Source: an uncultured Clostridia bacterium (GTDB lineage: Bacteria > Bacillota > Clostridia > Lachnospirales > Lachnospiraceae). Taken from it: 7,749 bases of DNA. The stretch is taken from the NCBI GenBank assembly GCA_946186175.1, contig CAMHMG010000139.1, positions 1 to 7,749 of the forward strand, in the 5' to 3' direction. A model generated the notes under the pieces. That model made no database searches. It had not been told where the DNA came from and was given only the letters and a program-made list of their open reading frames with translations. The position numbers and the translations under genes were made by a program. This document shows positions 7,122-7,749 of the stretch, one piece after another; the stretch's first letter is position 1, and every line of letters begins with the position of its first letter.

Positions 7122-7151
7122 AAAAAGGACAGCCATACAAGCTGTCCTCTT
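7122..7151 (-). terminator. Intrinsic terminator of the carbonic anhydrase gene
   Basis: On the minus strand AGGACAGC (7148 to 7141) pairs with GCTGTCCT (7133 to 7126) around the 7-nt loop TTGTATG. The stem extends outward by a G-U and two A-U pairs and ends in a run of five T. It begins about 20 bp after the carbonic anhydrase stop codon. This is a standard Rho-independent terminator and separates that gene from the HD-GYP gene. On the plus strand the following CTTCTT is a poor U-tract, so minus-strand use is favoured. Confidence 0.85.
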
Positions 7152-7171
7152 CTTAATTAATATATTAAACA

Positions 7172-7726
7172 TTACATAAATTCCACTTGTCCACTCTCAA
7201 TATCATAAATTGCACCGATTACATCAACCGTTGAGAGATCAACCTCATGACTATCTGATAGTCCTTCTTCAATTACTTCAATGCCCTTCTTGACATTAAG
7301 GCCGCAAGCTTTGTATTCGTCCTTTTCAGCACCGATTGCCTCTAATATCGCATCTGTAAGACACTTAACATGACCTTCTCCACCACCTGCTAATGCTGCC
7401 CCAACAGCACCACAATGTGTATGTCCTAATACAACGATCATCTTACATCCAAGATGTCCTGCTGCGTATTCAATACTTCCAAGCTGTGTCTTTCCAATAA
7501 CATTACCGGCAACCCTTATAGTGAATATCTCACCAATCCCGACATTAAAAATGCTTTCCGGAATAACCCTTGAATCCGAACAAGTAATAACGATCGCATA
7601 GGGATGCTGTCCATTTGTTGCCGTATCCTTACGAATATCAACTGAAATGTCCCCATCACATGTCTTTGCGTTAATATACTTGTCATTTCCTTCCTTTAGT
7701 TTGTTAAATAAATCCTGATTTTTCAT
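7172..7726 (-). CDS. Beta-class carbonic anhydrase
   Basis: This 184-residue cytoplasmic zinc enzyme interconverts carbon dioxide and bicarbonate. The family signature is plain. CSDSR at 49-53 supplies the zinc ligand C49 and the D51-R53 pair, and GHTHCGA at 101-107 supplies H102 and C105. The stretch ending in RVAGNVIG (71-78) and the block QLGSIEYAAGHLG (81-93) are also typical. The length fits the compact beta-class enzymes of clostridia. There is no signal peptide. The start at 7726 is supported by the purine-rich AAAGGGGAAGG a few nucleotides upstream, with GGGG 7 nt from the ATG. A strong terminator follows, so on this side the gene is an independent unit; what precedes it lies outside the window. 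Bicarbonate is a substrate of the carbamoyl-phosphate synthetase encoded nearby, so the enzyme could feed that reaction, though it serves carboxylations generally. I assign no symbol because naming varies in Firmicutes. Confidence 0.95.
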   Translation of the reverse strand: MKNQDLFNKLKEGNDKYINAKTCDGDISVDIRKDTATNGQHPYAIVITCSDSRVIPESIFNVGIGEIFTIRVAGNVIGKTQLGSIEYAAGHLGCKMIVVLGHTHCGAVGAALAGGGEGHVKCLTDAILEAIGAEKDEYKACGLNVKKGIEVIEEGLSDSHEVDLSTVDVIGAIYDIESGQVEFM

Positions 7727-7749
7727 ACGCCTTCCCCTTTCGTATAATA

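Noticed and set aside
6922..7179. 85-codon plus-strand open frame in the spacer between the HD-GYP and carbonic anhydrase genes.
   Set aside because: It begins at TTG without a ribosome binding site, runs through the candidate promoter and the terminator stem, and its translation resembles no family I know.
7744..7749. TATTAT as the -10 box of the carbonic anhydrase gene.
   Set aside because: Initiation would fall inside the ribosome binding site, leaving a leader of about ten bases, and the -35 region lies outside the window.

Overview
The window looks like chromosomal DNA from a low-to-moderate GC Firmicute, most likely a clostridial (Lachnospiraceae-like) gut or rumen bacterium. This rests on AT-rich intergenic spacers, strong GGAGG-type ribosome binding sites, sigma-A-type promoters and protein sequences of clostridial character. 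The genus assignment is inference. No mobile element, CRISPR array, tRNA or rRNA was seen. All four genes lie on the minus strand, so in transcription order the window runs from right to left.

Right to left: (1) a beta-class carbonic anhydrase (7172-7726) ends in a clear intrinsic terminator (7122-7151). (2) A 346-bp spacer (6826-7171) holds that terminator, about 147 bp with no recognised content, a candidate promoter (6946-6974) and two short inverted repeats. (3) A 719-residue membrane receptor (4666-6825) joins a multi-helix N-terminal membrane module resembling an ECF-transporter S component to an extracytoplasmic Cache-like sensor, a HAMP linker and an HD-GYP phosphodiesterase with its catalytic motifs intact. 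(4) A 196-bp spacer (4470-4665) carries a good promoter and a roughly 150-nt leader with several hairpins, the last being a terminator-like stem just before the carA ribosome binding site. (5) carA (3378-4469) and carB (4-3312), 65 bp apart, encode the two subunits of carbamoyl-phosphate synthetase. The window closes 3 bp after the carB stop, so anything downstream is unseen.

Functionally, CarA releases ammonia from glutamine and CarB combines it with bicarbonate and two ATP to give carbamoyl phosphate for pyrimidine and arginine synthesis. The carbonic anhydrase makes bicarbonate, the carbon substrate of CarB. That gives a plausible metabolic link, but the genes are separate transcription units with a signalling gene between them. 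The receptor probably lowers cyclic-di-GMP in response to an unknown ligand.

The gene set is largely housekeeping. I do not see an obviously new multi-gene system. The points most worth a second look are the domain fusion in the HD-GYP receptor, the structured carAB leader that lacks a recognisable PyrR-binding loop, and an insertion of about 29 residues in the CarB oligomerization domain.
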